Shown here piece after piece: positions 25,551 to 34,532 of a stretch of DNA of 64,000 nt. Made by a program: the position numbers and the translations under genes. Under the pieces are notes generated by a model. The model did no database searches. It saw nothing but the letters and a program-made list of their open reading frames with translations, and was not told the origin of the DNA. Numbering within the stretch: position 1 is the first letter of the stretch; each line of letters opens with the position of its first letter. The DNA comes from Paenibacillus macerans (GTDB taxonomy: Bacteria > Bacillota > Bacilli > Paenibacillales > Paenibacillaceae), in the NCBI RefSeq assembly GCF_023715465.1, contig NZ_JAMBOE010000012.1:1-64000 (forward strand). Direction: 5' to 3'.

Positions 25551-26795
25551 GTGAAGATTTGTCGCGCCGCGCTGATCGGGATCGGGGGATTCGGCGCTGA
25601 GCATGTGAATATCATGCAGAAGCTGGCCGGAGAGGGCAGCCTGCAGGTTGTTGCTTTCGCGGAGCCGAATGTTGGCGCTCATCAGGAGTCTTACGGCAAG
25701 CTGACCGCGCTTGGGGCCATCCATTATACGGACTATGTGCAGATGCTCGCGCTTCATCAGGACATCGATTTCGTCGTGATCGCCACGCCGATCCCCACTC
25801 ACAAGCCGATGTGCATTCAGGCGATGCAGATGGGCTTTCACGTACTGGTGGAGAAGCCGCCGGCGATAACGATTCAAGACCTGGACGAGATGATCGCCGT
25901 GCAGCGGGAGACCGGCCGCTTGTGCCAGGTAAACTTCCAGAATACATCGGGCCAGGCGTTCCGGACACTGCTGGAGAGTCTCGGCTCCGGCGCGCTCGGG
26001 CAGGTGGAGCATGTGGTCGGCGTCGGTATGTGGAAACGGTCTCGCGCGTACTACGACCGGACCCGCTGGGCCGGCAAACTGGTCAGCGACGGCCAGTATG
26101 TGCTGGACGGGACGTTCAACAATCCATTCGCCCATTTGCTGCACAATTGCTTGCTGGCGGCCGGAGTCGAAGGCGTCCCGGGTTTGTACCCGGAATCTGT
26201 GCAGGCAGAGCTTTACCACGTCAATGACATCGAGGGGGACGACGTCTCCTGTATTCGCACCGTTATGGCTAACGGTGCGAGCGTTCATTTTTACGCCATG
26301 CTTTGCCACGAAGCGAGCGAAGTGCCTTCCATTGCCGTGTACGGAACGCGCGGGGAGGCGCATTGGAATTACCAGAACAAGCTGACGATTCGCGCTCAGG
26401 ACGGTGAAGAAGATTTGGCGTTTGGTCCGGCCGATTTGATCCGCAACATGTATCTGAACCTGATGGAAGCGATCGAGACCCCGGGCAAGCCGCTCTTCTC
26501 GCCGATCAAGGTGTGCCGAAGCTTCGTACTGGTATCCAACGGCGCCTACGAGTCGGCCCGCACCGTTCGCGCCATTCCCGGCCGGTTCGTGACCGAGCAG
26601 GAGGATGGCGACTCCACGGTAAGCTTGCTGCCCGGCTTGTCCGAGAAGATGAGGGATGCGGCGGCGAAGCGGCAACTGTACAGTGAATACCCGCTTCCTT
26701 GGGCGATGCCGAGCCGTCCGTTCCGGATGGTGGGCTACAGCCGATTCGAGCTGCCTGCCGACATGCGAGCAAGTAATGATCGACCGACCAATTAG
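25551..26795 (+). CDS. Gfo/Idh/MocA family oxidoreductase
   Basis: A second Gfo/Idh/MocA protein of about 414 residues. The Rossmann motif is ALIGIGGFGAEHVN, and the EKP motif is in FHVLVEKPPAITIQDLDEM. The C-terminal domain includes GQYVLDGTFNNPFAHLLHNCLLA with a likely catalytic histidine. GTG 25551 is preferred because GGAGGGAAGG lies right before it; ATG 25536 is an alternative. It is the last gene of the cluster and is followed by a good terminator. It is unlike the first oxidoreductase in sequence, so the two probably act on different carbons or intermediates. Confidence 0.86.
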   Translation: MKICRAALIGIGGFGAEHVNIMQKLAGEGSLQVVAFAEPNVGAHQESYGKLTALGAIHYTDYVQMLALHQDIDFVVIATPIPTHKPMCIQAMQMGFHVLVEKPPAITIQDLDEMIAVQRETGRLCQVNFQNTSGQAFRTLLESLGSGALGQVEHVVGVGMWKRSRAYYDRTRWAGKLVSDGQYVLDGTFNNPFAHLLHNCLLAAGVEGVPGLYPESVQAELYHVNDIEGDDVSCIRTVMANGASVHFYAMLCHEASEVPSIAVYGTRGEAHWNYQNKLTIRAQDGEEDLAFGPADLIRNMYLNLMEAIETPGKPLFSPIKVCRSFVLVSNGAYESARTVRAIPGRFVTEQEDGDSTVSLLPGLSEKMRDAAAKRQLYSEYPLPWAMPSRPFRMVGYSRFELPADMRASNDRPTN

Positions 26796-26806
26796 AGGCG
26801 TCCTTC

Positions 26807-26843
26807 CGGGCTCTTGTTGCCGCTTTGCGGCAGGGGCCTTTTT
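26807..26843 (+). terminator. Rho-independent terminator
   Basis: TGCCGC and GCGGCA form the inner stem, extended by GGGC/GGCC-type pairs, followed by TTTTT. It ends the sugar catabolic cluster. From here to about 27017 nothing is recognised. Confidence 0.8.
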
Positions 26844-27017
26844 CTTTGTTTCCTTCTTGCCTCTTCCTTAGTAGGGTTCTGACTCGCTCTTATCCCCCCT
26901 ACCAGTCGAGCAGATAATCCTTAATCGATACAGTGTTGAGATCAAAGCAGAGGCTGTATGTCTTTATCTTGGAAGGAAGGGTTTACTTGGCTGGGCTATG
27001 ACCAGATTTCTCGTCCT

Positions 27018-27338
27018 TATTTCTGTACGCGAAAAACAAAAAATCTTTAGAAAAACCTAGAGATTTTTAAGGTTTGCACCGGAGGGACTGCGGTACAGTA
27101 TAAACATCATCGAAAAGCAATCAGCCAAGAAAGAAGGTTAGAACATGCCAACAACACCCGTGACCACCGGAACGGACAGTGTGCCGAAGGTCAAACAAGT
27201 CTTTTACCGGTCTTTTCCTATGTGTGGACTTGTAATCGCTTTCAAGATATTCATCCGGATGGATTGGTTGAAAAAACTGAATCTGGAGGTGCGAAGAAGT
27301 AACGTTCGGACGGAGCGCCGACAATAAAGCAAATACGG
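27018..27338 (+). pseudogene. Four-block remnant of the sugar ABC operon
   Basis: Block 1 (27018-27206) repeats 30542-30730, including half the upstream terminator, the hairpin, the promoter and the first 21 codons of the permease. Block 2 (27207-27246) matches 30812-30849 (permease FPMGGLVIAFK). Block 3 (27249-27292) matches 33331-33374 of the solute-binding gene (DWLKKLNLEV). Block 4 (27301-27338) matches the tail after that gene at 34450-34486. A 60-codon chimeric frame (27145-27327) stays open but makes no sense as a protein. It is a duplicated operon collapsed by internal deletions, with the promoter kept ahead of the GH43 gene. Confidence 0.85.
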
Positions 27339-27419
27339 ATAGTGCGGAGTGCGGAGAAATCCTTGTCCCATCTGCCTCGGCGAATGCCGAGAGCTATATG
27401 ATTCCAAGGAGGACTGGAA

Positions 27420-30400
27420 ATGCTCAGGAAAAGATTCAGGTATCTGCTGCTTTGTCTCGCGGTGCCGCTGATGCTGCCGCAATGGAGCGGAGCGGCTGCG
27501 GCGGCAGAGTCGACGCCAGATGTGACAGATTCGATGTCGGCGTCGACAACGGGGGTGTCGGAGGTGTCAAATTTCTACAATATTATCATGCAGGTAGGAG
27601 CCGACCCTTGGGTTTACAAGCACACGGACGGCTATTACTACAACGTCTTTGTCAACGCCAGCGGCATCATGATCCGCAGATCGAAGACCATCACCGGCCT
27701 TGATGCGGGCGAGAGGAGCCTAGCCTGGACAACGGTTAAGGGTACCATGTACAGTTCCAATGTTTGGGCGCCCGAAATGCACTATCTCAAAGATACCGAT
27801 GGCAAATACAAATGGTATATTTACTTCGCGGCTGACAACGGAACCAACGCAAATCACCGCATGTATGTGCTGGAGAACGCCAGTGAGAGTCCGATGACCG
27901 GAACCTGGGAGTTCAAAGGGAAAATAACCGATTCCACCGACCGCTGGGCGATCGACGGCACTGTGCTGACGGTAAATGAGAAACACTATTTCATCTGGTC
28001 CGGCTGGGAGGAAACGGATGGAAGTTTCCAAAATCTATATATTGCGGAAATGAGCGATCCACGGACCATCAGCTCGCAGCGGGTATTGATTTCGACGCCT
28101 GACCATGATTGGGAAACGTCCCCGGGCAGGATCAATGAAGGTCCCCAAGTCAATATACGCGGCAACACCATCAACCTGGTCTATTCCGCAAACGGAAGCT
28201 GGACAGACAGTTACTGCCTCGGACTGATCACGGCCAAGATTGGCGACGATTTGATGAACCCCAGCTCCTGGGTAAAACAGGACAAGCCGATTTTCTCCAG
28301 CGCCAACGGCGTTTACGGCCCGGGTCACCACAGTCTCACCACCTCTCCCGATGGAAGTGAGGACTGGATTATTTACCATGCCGCTCGTTGGCCAGGATCA
28401 GGGTGGACCCGCAATGTACGCGCACAGAAATTCACCTGGAACGCAGACGGAACGCCAAACCTGGGAGAGCCCGTCGATCCGAACAAACCGATTGCCGCGC
28501 CTTCAGGGGAACCGGCACGTCAGCGCTACGAGGCGGAAGCAGCCCTGTTGCTGAAGGATCCCAGCGTCGGAACTGGTCCCGGTGTCTGGCGGGAAAGTAC
28601 CGCTTCCGGCGGGAAGAAGATCGCCAATATCAAGAACGCCAATGATTATGCGCAGTTCACAGTGAACGTGCCAGAGGCGGGATTTTATGTGCTGTCCGTG
28701 CGCAATGCCAACGGCTCATCGAATGGGGCGGATGCTTCCCATATTTTGTCGGTCAACGGCAGTTCCGGCGCCAATTTGAACATCGTCTTTGCCGGCTGGA
28801 ATCGTTGGGGAGCCTCCACGGCGAAAGTCTATCTTAAGCAAGGCAACAATACCATCCGTTTCTCGACGGGTGCCAACCTTGCCGAAATTGACAGCATGGA
28901 TATATTCAAGCTTGATGTTGCGTCGGAAATTCTATTCGATTCTCCGGGTTACACGCTGGGGTTGGGTGAAAGTCGCAGTTTGCCCGTGTATACGGTAACA
29001 GGCACTACCTATTACCCTGTTGACAGCGGGGTTTCCTTCAGTTCTTCCAACAAAGAGGTCGCTGATATTGATGGGATTGGGGTCAAGGGATTCAAGGCAG
29101 GCAGCGCCACGATCACCGCGACATATAACGGGAAAACAGCCACGGCCACGGTTACCGTCGCCGCTGAACCTAAGTCTGTGCAGTCCATTGCCATCAGCGG
29201 TTTGAACAACATCCTGACCAGCGGGCAGACAGGGCAACTGCAGTTAACAGCACGCTACAACACCTATGAAGTTCAGGATGTGACGGCTGACGCTACGTAC
29301 TTCAGCAGTAACCCCGACGTGGCCAAGGTTACTGTCACCGGTCAGGTATATGACGTTAGGCCGGGGGATACGGTGATTAAAGCCGCATACGGCGGCAAGG
29401 AAGCAATGTTCAACTTGACGGTAATTCCTGATCCGTCTCAGGTTCCTCAGATTCTTTCTCAAGTTAGGACTCCCTCCGGTGTGACACCGAGGCTGCCCGG
29501 CGTTGTTGACGTCAACTACAAGGGGGAGAGAAGCACTGCCGAGGTCAGTTGGAGGCTGGAAGGAATATACTTCAACTCACTTGGCACTGTTCAGGTTCCT
29601 GTCATATTGACACTGAATGGCGAGAAGATCCCTGCTGCCGTTTCCGTAGAAGTTATCCCGGGATGGGGACTTGATGAGATTGTAGATATCATGCGCAGCA
29701 GGATCGTCGGTTTCTCATATCCTTTGGGCGAAGGTTTGGGAACTTATAGCCAAGATGTGTATAATGCTCTCTTGGCTGAGCTGGATCATGCGGAAGAGTT
29801 GTCTGTAGACCCTGATCTGCGTGAAGAGCAGTTTGAAGAGGCGCTGGATCGCCTTGCCGAAGCGGAAGCAGCCCTGTTAGGCTCACTCAACCTTACCGAG
29901 AATGGCGTGACCTATAACGCCTACCGGGATTTCTCCGGTGATGAGACGGGCAAGTACCCTTACGGCATTACCACCGAAGATCTGACCAATGGAGCTACTG
30001 CCACTGTGCAAGAAGAGGACGGGAATAAATTCCTTCGGCTGACCACAACCGCTGCTTCGGGTAAGGCAAACCTGTTCCTGCCGTATGCAGGCGAGGTCAA
30101 GGCTGAGGCGGATCAGCGCATCGTCATCGAATATCGCGCCAGATTAAACAGCAGCTTCCAGTACGCCAATGGCGCCATGGTGAGAAATGACAGCGGCACC
30201 GGCAATTATTCTATGGTCACGGCTTTTGATACGGGTAAAATGATCGTGCAGAATGGAGGGTCCAAGAAGCCGGTCAAGGACGTTTCCTACAATACATGGT
30301 ACAAAATTAAAATGGTGGCAAACTGGGACACCAAGACTTATACCGTTTATATCAACGATGATCCTGTTCCGGCGGCCACTGACTTCCTCTTCCGCCATAC

Positions 30401-30503
30401 AGGCGGCGGTAAGCTGACCGGCCAGCGGTTCGGCATCGACGGCTACGCCAACGCCTCAATCGACTTCGACGATTTCAAAGTCATGGTTACGGGAGGAACA
30501 TGA
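27420..30503 (+). CDS. Secreted multidomain GH43 glycosidase
   Basis: A 1027-residue exported enzyme. Signal peptide at residues 1-29 (hydrophobic YLLLCLAVPLML, AAAAAE cut region). The GH43 five-bladed propeller spans about 52-360, with the expected triad: base D62 (GADPWV), pKa-modulating D179 (WAIDGTV) and acid E240 (INEGPQV). Then a CBM6/35-like domain (about 370-497), two Ig-like Big_2-type domains (about 500-668), a Big_4-like domain (to about 745), a helical linker and a C-terminal laminin-G-like domain (about 830-1027). The role is release of arabinose or xylose units from plant polysaccharide; the exact linkage is unknown. Strong AAGGAGG before ATG. The importer and YesM/YesN-like genes follow. 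Confidence 0.9.
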   Translation: MLRKRFRYLLLCLAVPLMLPQWSGAAAAAESTPDVTDSMSASTTGVSEVSNFYNIIMQVGADPWVYKHTDGYYYNVFVNASGIMIRRSKTITGLDAGERSLAWTTVKGTMYSSNVWAPEMHYLKDTDGKYKWYIYFAADNGTNANHRMYVLENASESPMTGTWEFKGKITDSTDRWAIDGTVLTVNEKHYFIWSGWEETDGSFQNLYIAEMSDPRTISSQRVLISTPDHDWETSPGRINEGPQVNIRGNTINLVYSANGSWTDSYCLGLITAKIGDDLMNPSSWVKQDKPIFSSANGVYGPGHHSLTTSPDGSEDWIIYHAARWPGSGWTRNVRAQKFTWNADGTPNLGEPVDPNKPIAAPSGEPARQRYEAEAALLLKDPSVGTGPGVWRESTASGGKKIANIKNANDYAQFTVNVPEAGFYVLSVRNANGSSNGADASHILSVNGSSGANLNIVFAGWNRWGASTAKVYLKQGNNTIRFSTGANLAEIDSMDIFKLDVASEILFDSPGYTLGLGESRSLPVYTVTGTTYYPVDSGVSFSSSNKEVADIDGIGVKGFKAGSATITATYNGKTATATVTVAAEPKSVQSIAISGLNNILTSGQTGQLQLTARYNTYEVQDVTADATYFSSNPDVAKVTVTGQVYDVRPGDTVIKAAYGGKEAMFNLTVIPDPSQVPQILSQVRTPSGVTPRLPGVVDVNYKGERSTAEVSWRLEGIYFNSLGTVQVPVILTLNGEKIPAAVSVEVIPGWGLDEIVDIMRSRIVGFSYPLGEGLGTYSQDVYNALLAELDHAEELSVDPDLREEQFEEALDRLAEAEAALLGSLNLTENGVTYNAYRDFSGDETGKYPYGITTEDLTNGATATVQEEDGNKFLRLTTTAASGKANLFLPYAGEVKAEADQRIVIEYRARLNSSFQYANGAMVRNDSGTGNYSMVTAFDTGKMIVQNGGSKKPVKDVSYNTWYKIKMVANWDTKTYTVYINDDPVPAATDFLFRHTGGGKLTGQRFGIDGYANASIDFDDFKVMVTGGT

Positions 30504-30518
30504 AAGGGAAGCGCCAAA

Positions 30519-30551
30519 AAGGACGCGAGCGATTTCGCGTCCTTATTTCTG
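30519..30551 (+). terminator. Terminator of the GH43 gene
   Basis: AAGGACGCGA pairs perfectly with TCGCGTCCTT, followed by ATTTCT. The right half of this hairpin is repeated at 27018. Confidence 0.7.
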
Positions 30552-30565
30552 TACGCGAAAAACAA

Positions 30566-30630
30566 AAAATCTTTAGAAAAACCTAGAGATTTTTAAGGTT
30601 TGCACCGGAGGGACTGCGGTACAGTATAAA
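30566..30630 (+). promoter_or_regulatory. Promoter and upstream hairpin of the ABC operon
   Basis: A palindrome pairs AAAATCTTTAG (30566-30576) with CTAGAGATTTT (30583-30593). After it come TTGCAC (30600-30605) and TATAAA (30625-30630), 19 bases apart. The same block is duplicated at about 27042-27106 ahead of the GH43 gene, which supports a regulatory role. A YesN-type protein may act here; this is inference. Confidence 0.55.
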
Positions 30631-30670
30631 CATCATCGAAAAGCAATCAGCCAAGAAAGAAGGTTAGAAC

Positions 30671-31627
30671 ATGCCAACAACACCCGTGACCACCGGAACG
30701 GACAGCGTGCCGAAGGCCAAACAAGTCTTTTATGAGAACAAGAGGTTTCGGCAGAATATTCCGCTGTTCCTCATGCTCGTGCCGGGGATCCTGTATTACG
30801 TGATATTCCGGTATTTTCCTATGGGTGGGCTTGTGATCGCTTTCAAGGATTACAACTTTCACGATGGCATTTTGTCCAGCCCTTGGGTGGGACTCAAGTA
30901 TTTCAAGATTTTATTTCAGTCCGACGCTACACTGCAGATCATCTGGAATACCCTCTCCTTAAGTATTCTGAATCTGATCTTCGGTTTTCCCGCGCCGATC
31001 ATTATCGCCATCGCGCTGAATGAGGTTCGAAAAAGATGGCTGAAGCGCTGGATTCAAACGATTATTTATCTGCCCCATTTTCTGTCCTGGGTTATCATAG
31101 CGGGGTTGATTCTCACCTTGTTTTCGATCGACGGCGGCACCGTCAACAAGCTGCTGGAGCAAGGGGGAATGGAGCCGGTGCCGTTTCTGTACCGCATCGA
31201 ATCCTGGGTCACGATCTTTATCGGCTCCGGAATGTGGAAAGAAATGGGGTTCGGCGCCATTATCTATCTCGCCGCCCTTTCGTCCATAGATCCCAGCTTG
31301 TATGAATCCGCCGCTCTGGACGGCGCGGGCAAGCTGAGACAGATCTGGCACATTACGCTGCCGGGCCTCCGTCCTACGATTATCCTTCTGTTAATCCTGG
31401 GCATGGGCCGCCTGATGGAGGTAGGGTTCGACCAGGTTTTCAACTTGCAGAATCCCACAGTCCTGGAAAAAGCCGAAGTCATCAGCACCTATGTGTACAA
31501 AGTGGGGCTGCAGAAGGCCCAATTCAGTCTGACCACGGCCATGGGTCTATTCGAGTCCTTTGTCGGCTTGGTGCTGCTGTTGTCGGCTAACGCACTGGCC
31601 AGGAAATTCGACCAGGGATTATTCTAG
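30671..31627 (+). CDS. Sugar ABC transporter permease, LplB-like
   Basis: A 318-residue inner-membrane permease with six predicted helices. The family start NIPLFLMLVPGILYYVIFRYFPMGGLVIAFKDY is typical of LplB-type permeases for oligosaccharides. The EAA loop that docks the ATPase is YESAALDGAGKLRQIWHITL. It pairs with the permease at 31709 and the binding protein at 32817; no ATPase gene is nearby, as usual for this type, which borrows a shared MsmX-like ATPase. It probably imports the oligosaccharides released by the GH43 enzyme. Confidence 0.9.
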   Translation: MPTTPVTTGTDSVPKAKQVFYENKRFRQNIPLFLMLVPGILYYVIFRYFPMGGLVIAFKDYNFHDGILSSPWVGLKYFKILFQSDATLQIIWNTLSLSILNLIFGFPAPIIIAIALNEVRKRWLKRWIQTIIYLPHFLSWVIIAGLILTLFSIDGGTVNKLLEQGGMEPVPFLYRIESWVTIFIGSGMWKEMGFGAIIYLAALSSIDPSLYESAALDGAGKLRQIWHITLPGLRPTIILLLILGMGRLMEVGFDQVFNLQNPTVLEKAEVISTYVYKVGLQKAQFSLTTAMGLFESFVGLVLLLSANALARKFDQGLF

Positions 31628-31698
31628 CCTATGCTTCCGAAGCGAGTTTTGTACGAAGCTTATTCAGGAAGCAAGGCTCACAAAACTTTTAGGGGAGG
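31628..31698 (+). repeat. Short dispersed repeat, interleaved complementarity
   Basis: Contains GCTTCC, AGTTTTGT, GGAAGC and ACAAAACT in that order, so pairs interleave (A-B-A'-B') as in a pseudoknot. It ends in the ribosome binding site AGGGGAGGGG of the next gene. Two related copies lie at 36383-36513. Confidence 0.7.
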
Positions 31699-31708
31699 GG
31701 AAACGCAC

Positions 31709-32581
31709 TTGAGAGAGTCGGCTAGCGGAAAGATTTTTTCAGTCTTCGTGCACACGGTTTTGATGATCATCACACTCACCTGCATTCTGCCATTCCTGCA
31801 TTTGATCGCTTTGTCCGTAAGCGAAGGGCATGCGGTGGATCTGGGACAAGTGTGGTTCTGGCCGGTGGGCCTTGATTTCACCGCTTATGAATATTTTTTT
31901 CAGAACACGCCGGCCTTGCGGGCGTTTAGCAACAGCGTCATTATCACATTGGGCGGAACGGCGCTCAGCATGCTGACCACGGTTCTGACGGCGTATCCTT
32001 TATCCCGCCGTTATCTGTATGCCCGCAAGCCGCTCACAACGGCGGCACTCTTCACCATGTTATTCAGCGGCGGCATGATTCCCACTTATCTGGTAATGAA
32101 CAGTCTGCATTTGACGAACACGTATTGGTCCTTATGGTTCGTCGGGCTGATCAGTACCTATAATATGTTAATCATGAAAAGCTTCTTTGAAAACATTCCA
32201 GGTGAAGTGACGGAATCGGCTCAGATTGACGGCTGCGGGGAGATGCAACTGCTTTTGCGCATTATTTTGCCTTTATCCCTGCCCATGCTGGCCACGTTGA
32301 CGTTATTTTACGGCGTAGGTTACTGGAACATGTTCATGAACGTCATTCTTTACATCAATCGGACGGAACTGCAGAATCTTACGGTAATCGTCCAGAGCAT
32401 GCTGCAGATTCAGAGCCTGGACAACATGATGGCGATGGATATCATGCAGCAGCAGGAGTTGATCTCCGAGAAGCTGAAGGCGGTAGGCGTTATGGTGATG
32501 GTGGTGCCGATGCTGGTGGTATATCCGTTTTTGCAAAAGTATTTTGTTCAAGGAATCATGCTCGGTTCCATTAAAGGTTAG
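31709..32581 (+). CDS. Sugar ABC transporter permease, YtcP-like
   Basis: A 290-residue carbohydrate permease of the YtcP/AraQ kind with six helices (VFVHTVLMIITLTCILPFLHLIALSVSEG at the N-terminus) and the EAA loop TESAQIDGCGEMQLLLRIILPL. It ends in the conserved QKYFVQGIMLGSIKG. TTG 31709 is preferred because AGGGGAGGGG lies eight bases before it. The open frame extends upstream to 31631, but that part is made of the intergenic repeat. Forms the heterodimeric channel with the permease at 30671. Confidence 0.88.
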   Translation: MRESASGKIFSVFVHTVLMIITLTCILPFLHLIALSVSEGHAVDLGQVWFWPVGLDFTAYEYFFQNTPALRAFSNSVIITLGGTALSMLTTVLTAYPLSRRYLYARKPLTTAALFTMLFSGGMIPTYLVMNSLHLTNTYWSLWFVGLISTYNMLIMKSFFENIPGEVTESAQIDGCGEMQLLLRIILPLSLPMLATLTLFYGVGYWNMFMNVILYINRTELQNLTVIVQSMLQIQSLDNMMAMDIMQQQELISEKLKAVGVMVMVVPMLVVYPFLQKYFVQGIMLGSIKG

Positions 32582-32601
32582 CGGCAAACACATCCATTCA
32601 T

Positions 32602-32791
32602 TATAGAGGTTATTCAAAAAGTCGACTTTTGATCACGAAGCAGGCCAAGAAGCGGATTCGACATCGAATCTTGAATTCAGCCGGGACTTCCGGTGCTCAC
32701 GTACCCACTACGTACGCTCCGCTCCTCAGTCCCTAGCTTCACCCAACCTTCTCGGTGCTGAAAATCCGACTTTTTGAACTCGCACTTATAG
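32602..32791. repeat. MITE-like element, second full copy
   Basis: Matches 24436-24624 over its length, with ends TTATAGAGGTTATTCAAAAA and CTTTTTGAACTCGCACTTAT. It lies between the YtcP-like permease and the binding-protein gene and ends 25 bases before the latter's start. It has no gene. Confidence 0.85.
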
Positions 32792-32816
32792 ATCATAGAT
32801 CGAGAGGAGCTTGCAA

Positions 32817-34451
32817 ATGTTTGAGCAAACATCCAAGTGGAACAAAAGGGTCTGGTCATTCGCAGTACTGGCTATCATGTTGACGGCGGGGGTTGCCGGC
32901 TGCAGCCAGCCAAAAGAAGGAGAGGGAAGCGGAGGTAAACCCGTCATTACCGTGTCCAACTATGACAGAGGCAATATTCCGGCGGCGGAGGGAACCGTGG
33001 AGGAGAACCGCTGGACCAAATGGATCAACGAACATTCTCCGGTCGCGGCCAAGTTTGTGCCCGTGCTTCGGTCGGAGGCGGTCCAGAAGTTGAATGTGAT
33101 GTTCGCATCCGGCAGTGCGCCGGATATGGTCAATGATTATGATACGGGCTTCCGGGATTCCCTGTACCAGCAGAAGCAACTGCTGCCTCTGGACGATTAC
33201 TTGCAGTATGCCCCCGAATATGAAAAATTGCTGGAGAAGTATCCTGGGCTGCGCGAGGTGGGCACTAAGCCGGACGGCAAGCTTTACGAAATCGGCAAAA
33301 TTAACGAGCCCCATCTGCAAAGCGTGGCGTTTATCCGGGTGGATTGGTTGAAAAAGCTGAACCTGGAGGTGCCGAAGACGACCGAAGAGCTGATTACAGT
33401 CTTGAAGGCTTTTGTAGAGCAAGATCCTGACGGCAACGGCCAGAAGGATACGTACGGAACGAATATCAGCTATACCTCCGGCGGCATGGTGGATTCCATG
33501 TTCGGCGCGGGCGGCTGGGCCATCTCGGCTGACGACAAAATCATCCGCAGCTGGGATAATACGCTGGAGGCGACGAAATTCAAGAAGAGACTGTTCGAAG
33601 AAGGACTGATCGACCCGGATTACCTGGCGGACACGAACGGCTCCAAGGCAAAGCAGGATTATTTGAACGGCAAGGTGGGCGTTTACCTTCCTCCGCAAAT
33701 CAATAGCTGGTTTGAGAGTACGGTCACTGATATAAAGACGATCAGGAGGGTGGTTCCGGATGCGGAAATTGCCCCGATGATGCAGCCCGAGTCGCCTATG
33801 GGATTGTTTACCCACCACGTAACCAACCCGATTCAGATGACGACCGTGGTTAATGCCGCGGCCAAAGATCCCAAGGCTGTGATGGAATATATCAACTTTA
33901 TGCTCCAGCCGGATACGGCGCTGACGCTGAGAAAGGGGCTGGAGGGAGAACATTGGAACAAGGGAGCGGACGGTGCGCCCATCGTGATTGATCCCGACAA
34001 GAATACGAAGGAAGTGGATTGGGCTGCGGACTACACCATGTTCTACTCCCTCCCGCAGAATGAATATTTGACCTCCGTATCGGCATTTAATGTGGAGGAT
34101 CCGGATCAGAAGGCGGGGCTGGAGATGATGCAGCAAGCCGACCAGTTCTTGCTCAATCCGGACGCCAAATATCCCGCTCTGAGTCACTACGAGCATATGC
34201 CGGTTCTGCCAAGCGACCTGGTCGTTATCAATACCAACGTGAGCAAAGAAGTGAGCGACATCATTGTCAAAGGAATCATCGGCGGGTCCAAATATACGGC
34301 CGAGCAAGCTATTGCGGATGCCAAAGCAGCCTGGGAGAAAGGCGGCGGCAAGCAGATCGAGGAATACATGAATACGTGGTATCAAGAAAATAAAGACACG
34401 GCCTTCCTGGGCGATGATGTACTGGAAATGGTCCGCTCCCAACTAAAGTAA
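32817..34451 (+). CDS. Extracellular solute-binding lipoprotein
   Basis: A 544-residue LipO/LplA-type binding protein. It has a lipoprotein signal with lipobox VAGC near residue 28 (hydrophobic VWSFAVLAIMLTAGVAGC). The mature part has the usual family pieces: ITVSNYDRGNIPAAEGTVEEN, MFASGSAPDMVNDYD, DWLKKLNLEVPKTTEELITVLKAF and DPDGNGQKDTYGTN. It delivers oligosaccharides to the two permeases upstream. ATG 32817 follows AGAGGAG. A small internal piece is repeated in the remnant at 27249-27292. Confidence 0.92.
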   Translation: MFEQTSKWNKRVWSFAVLAIMLTAGVAGCSQPKEGEGSGGKPVITVSNYDRGNIPAAEGTVEENRWTKWINEHSPVAAKFVPVLRSEAVQKLNVMFASGSAPDMVNDYDTGFRDSLYQQKQLLPLDDYLQYAPEYEKLLEKYPGLREVGTKPDGKLYEIGKINEPHLQSVAFIRVDWLKKLNLEVPKTTEELITVLKAFVEQDPDGNGQKDTYGTNISYTSGGMVDSMFGAGGWAISADDKIIRSWDNTLEATKFKKRLFEEGLIDPDYLADTNGSKAKQDYLNGKVGVYLPPQINSWFESTVTDIKTIRRVVPDAEIAPMMQPESPMGLFTHHVTNPIQMTTVVNAAAKDPKAVMEYINFMLQPDTALTLRKGLEGEHWNKGADGAPIVIDPDKNTKEVDWAADYTMFYSLPQNEYLTSVSAFNVEDPDQKAGLEMMQQADQFLLNPDAKYPALSHYEHMPVLPSDLVVINTNVSKEVSDIIVKGIIGGSKYTAEQAIADAKAAWEKGGGKQIEEYMNTWYQENKDTAFLGDDVLEMVRSQLK

Positions 34452-34487
34452 AGTTCGGACGGAGCATCGGGAATAAAGTGAATAAGG

Positions 34488-34524
34488 ACTTGGTCCGGTA
34501 GCAGCCGGGCCAAGTTTTGTTTTA
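34488..34524 (+). terminator. Rho-independent terminator
   Basis: ACTTGGTCCGG pairs with CCGGGCCAAGT (one G-T pair), followed by TTTTGTTTT. It separates the importer genes from the two-component genes. Confidence 0.85.
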
Positions 34525-34532
34525 AAATTACG

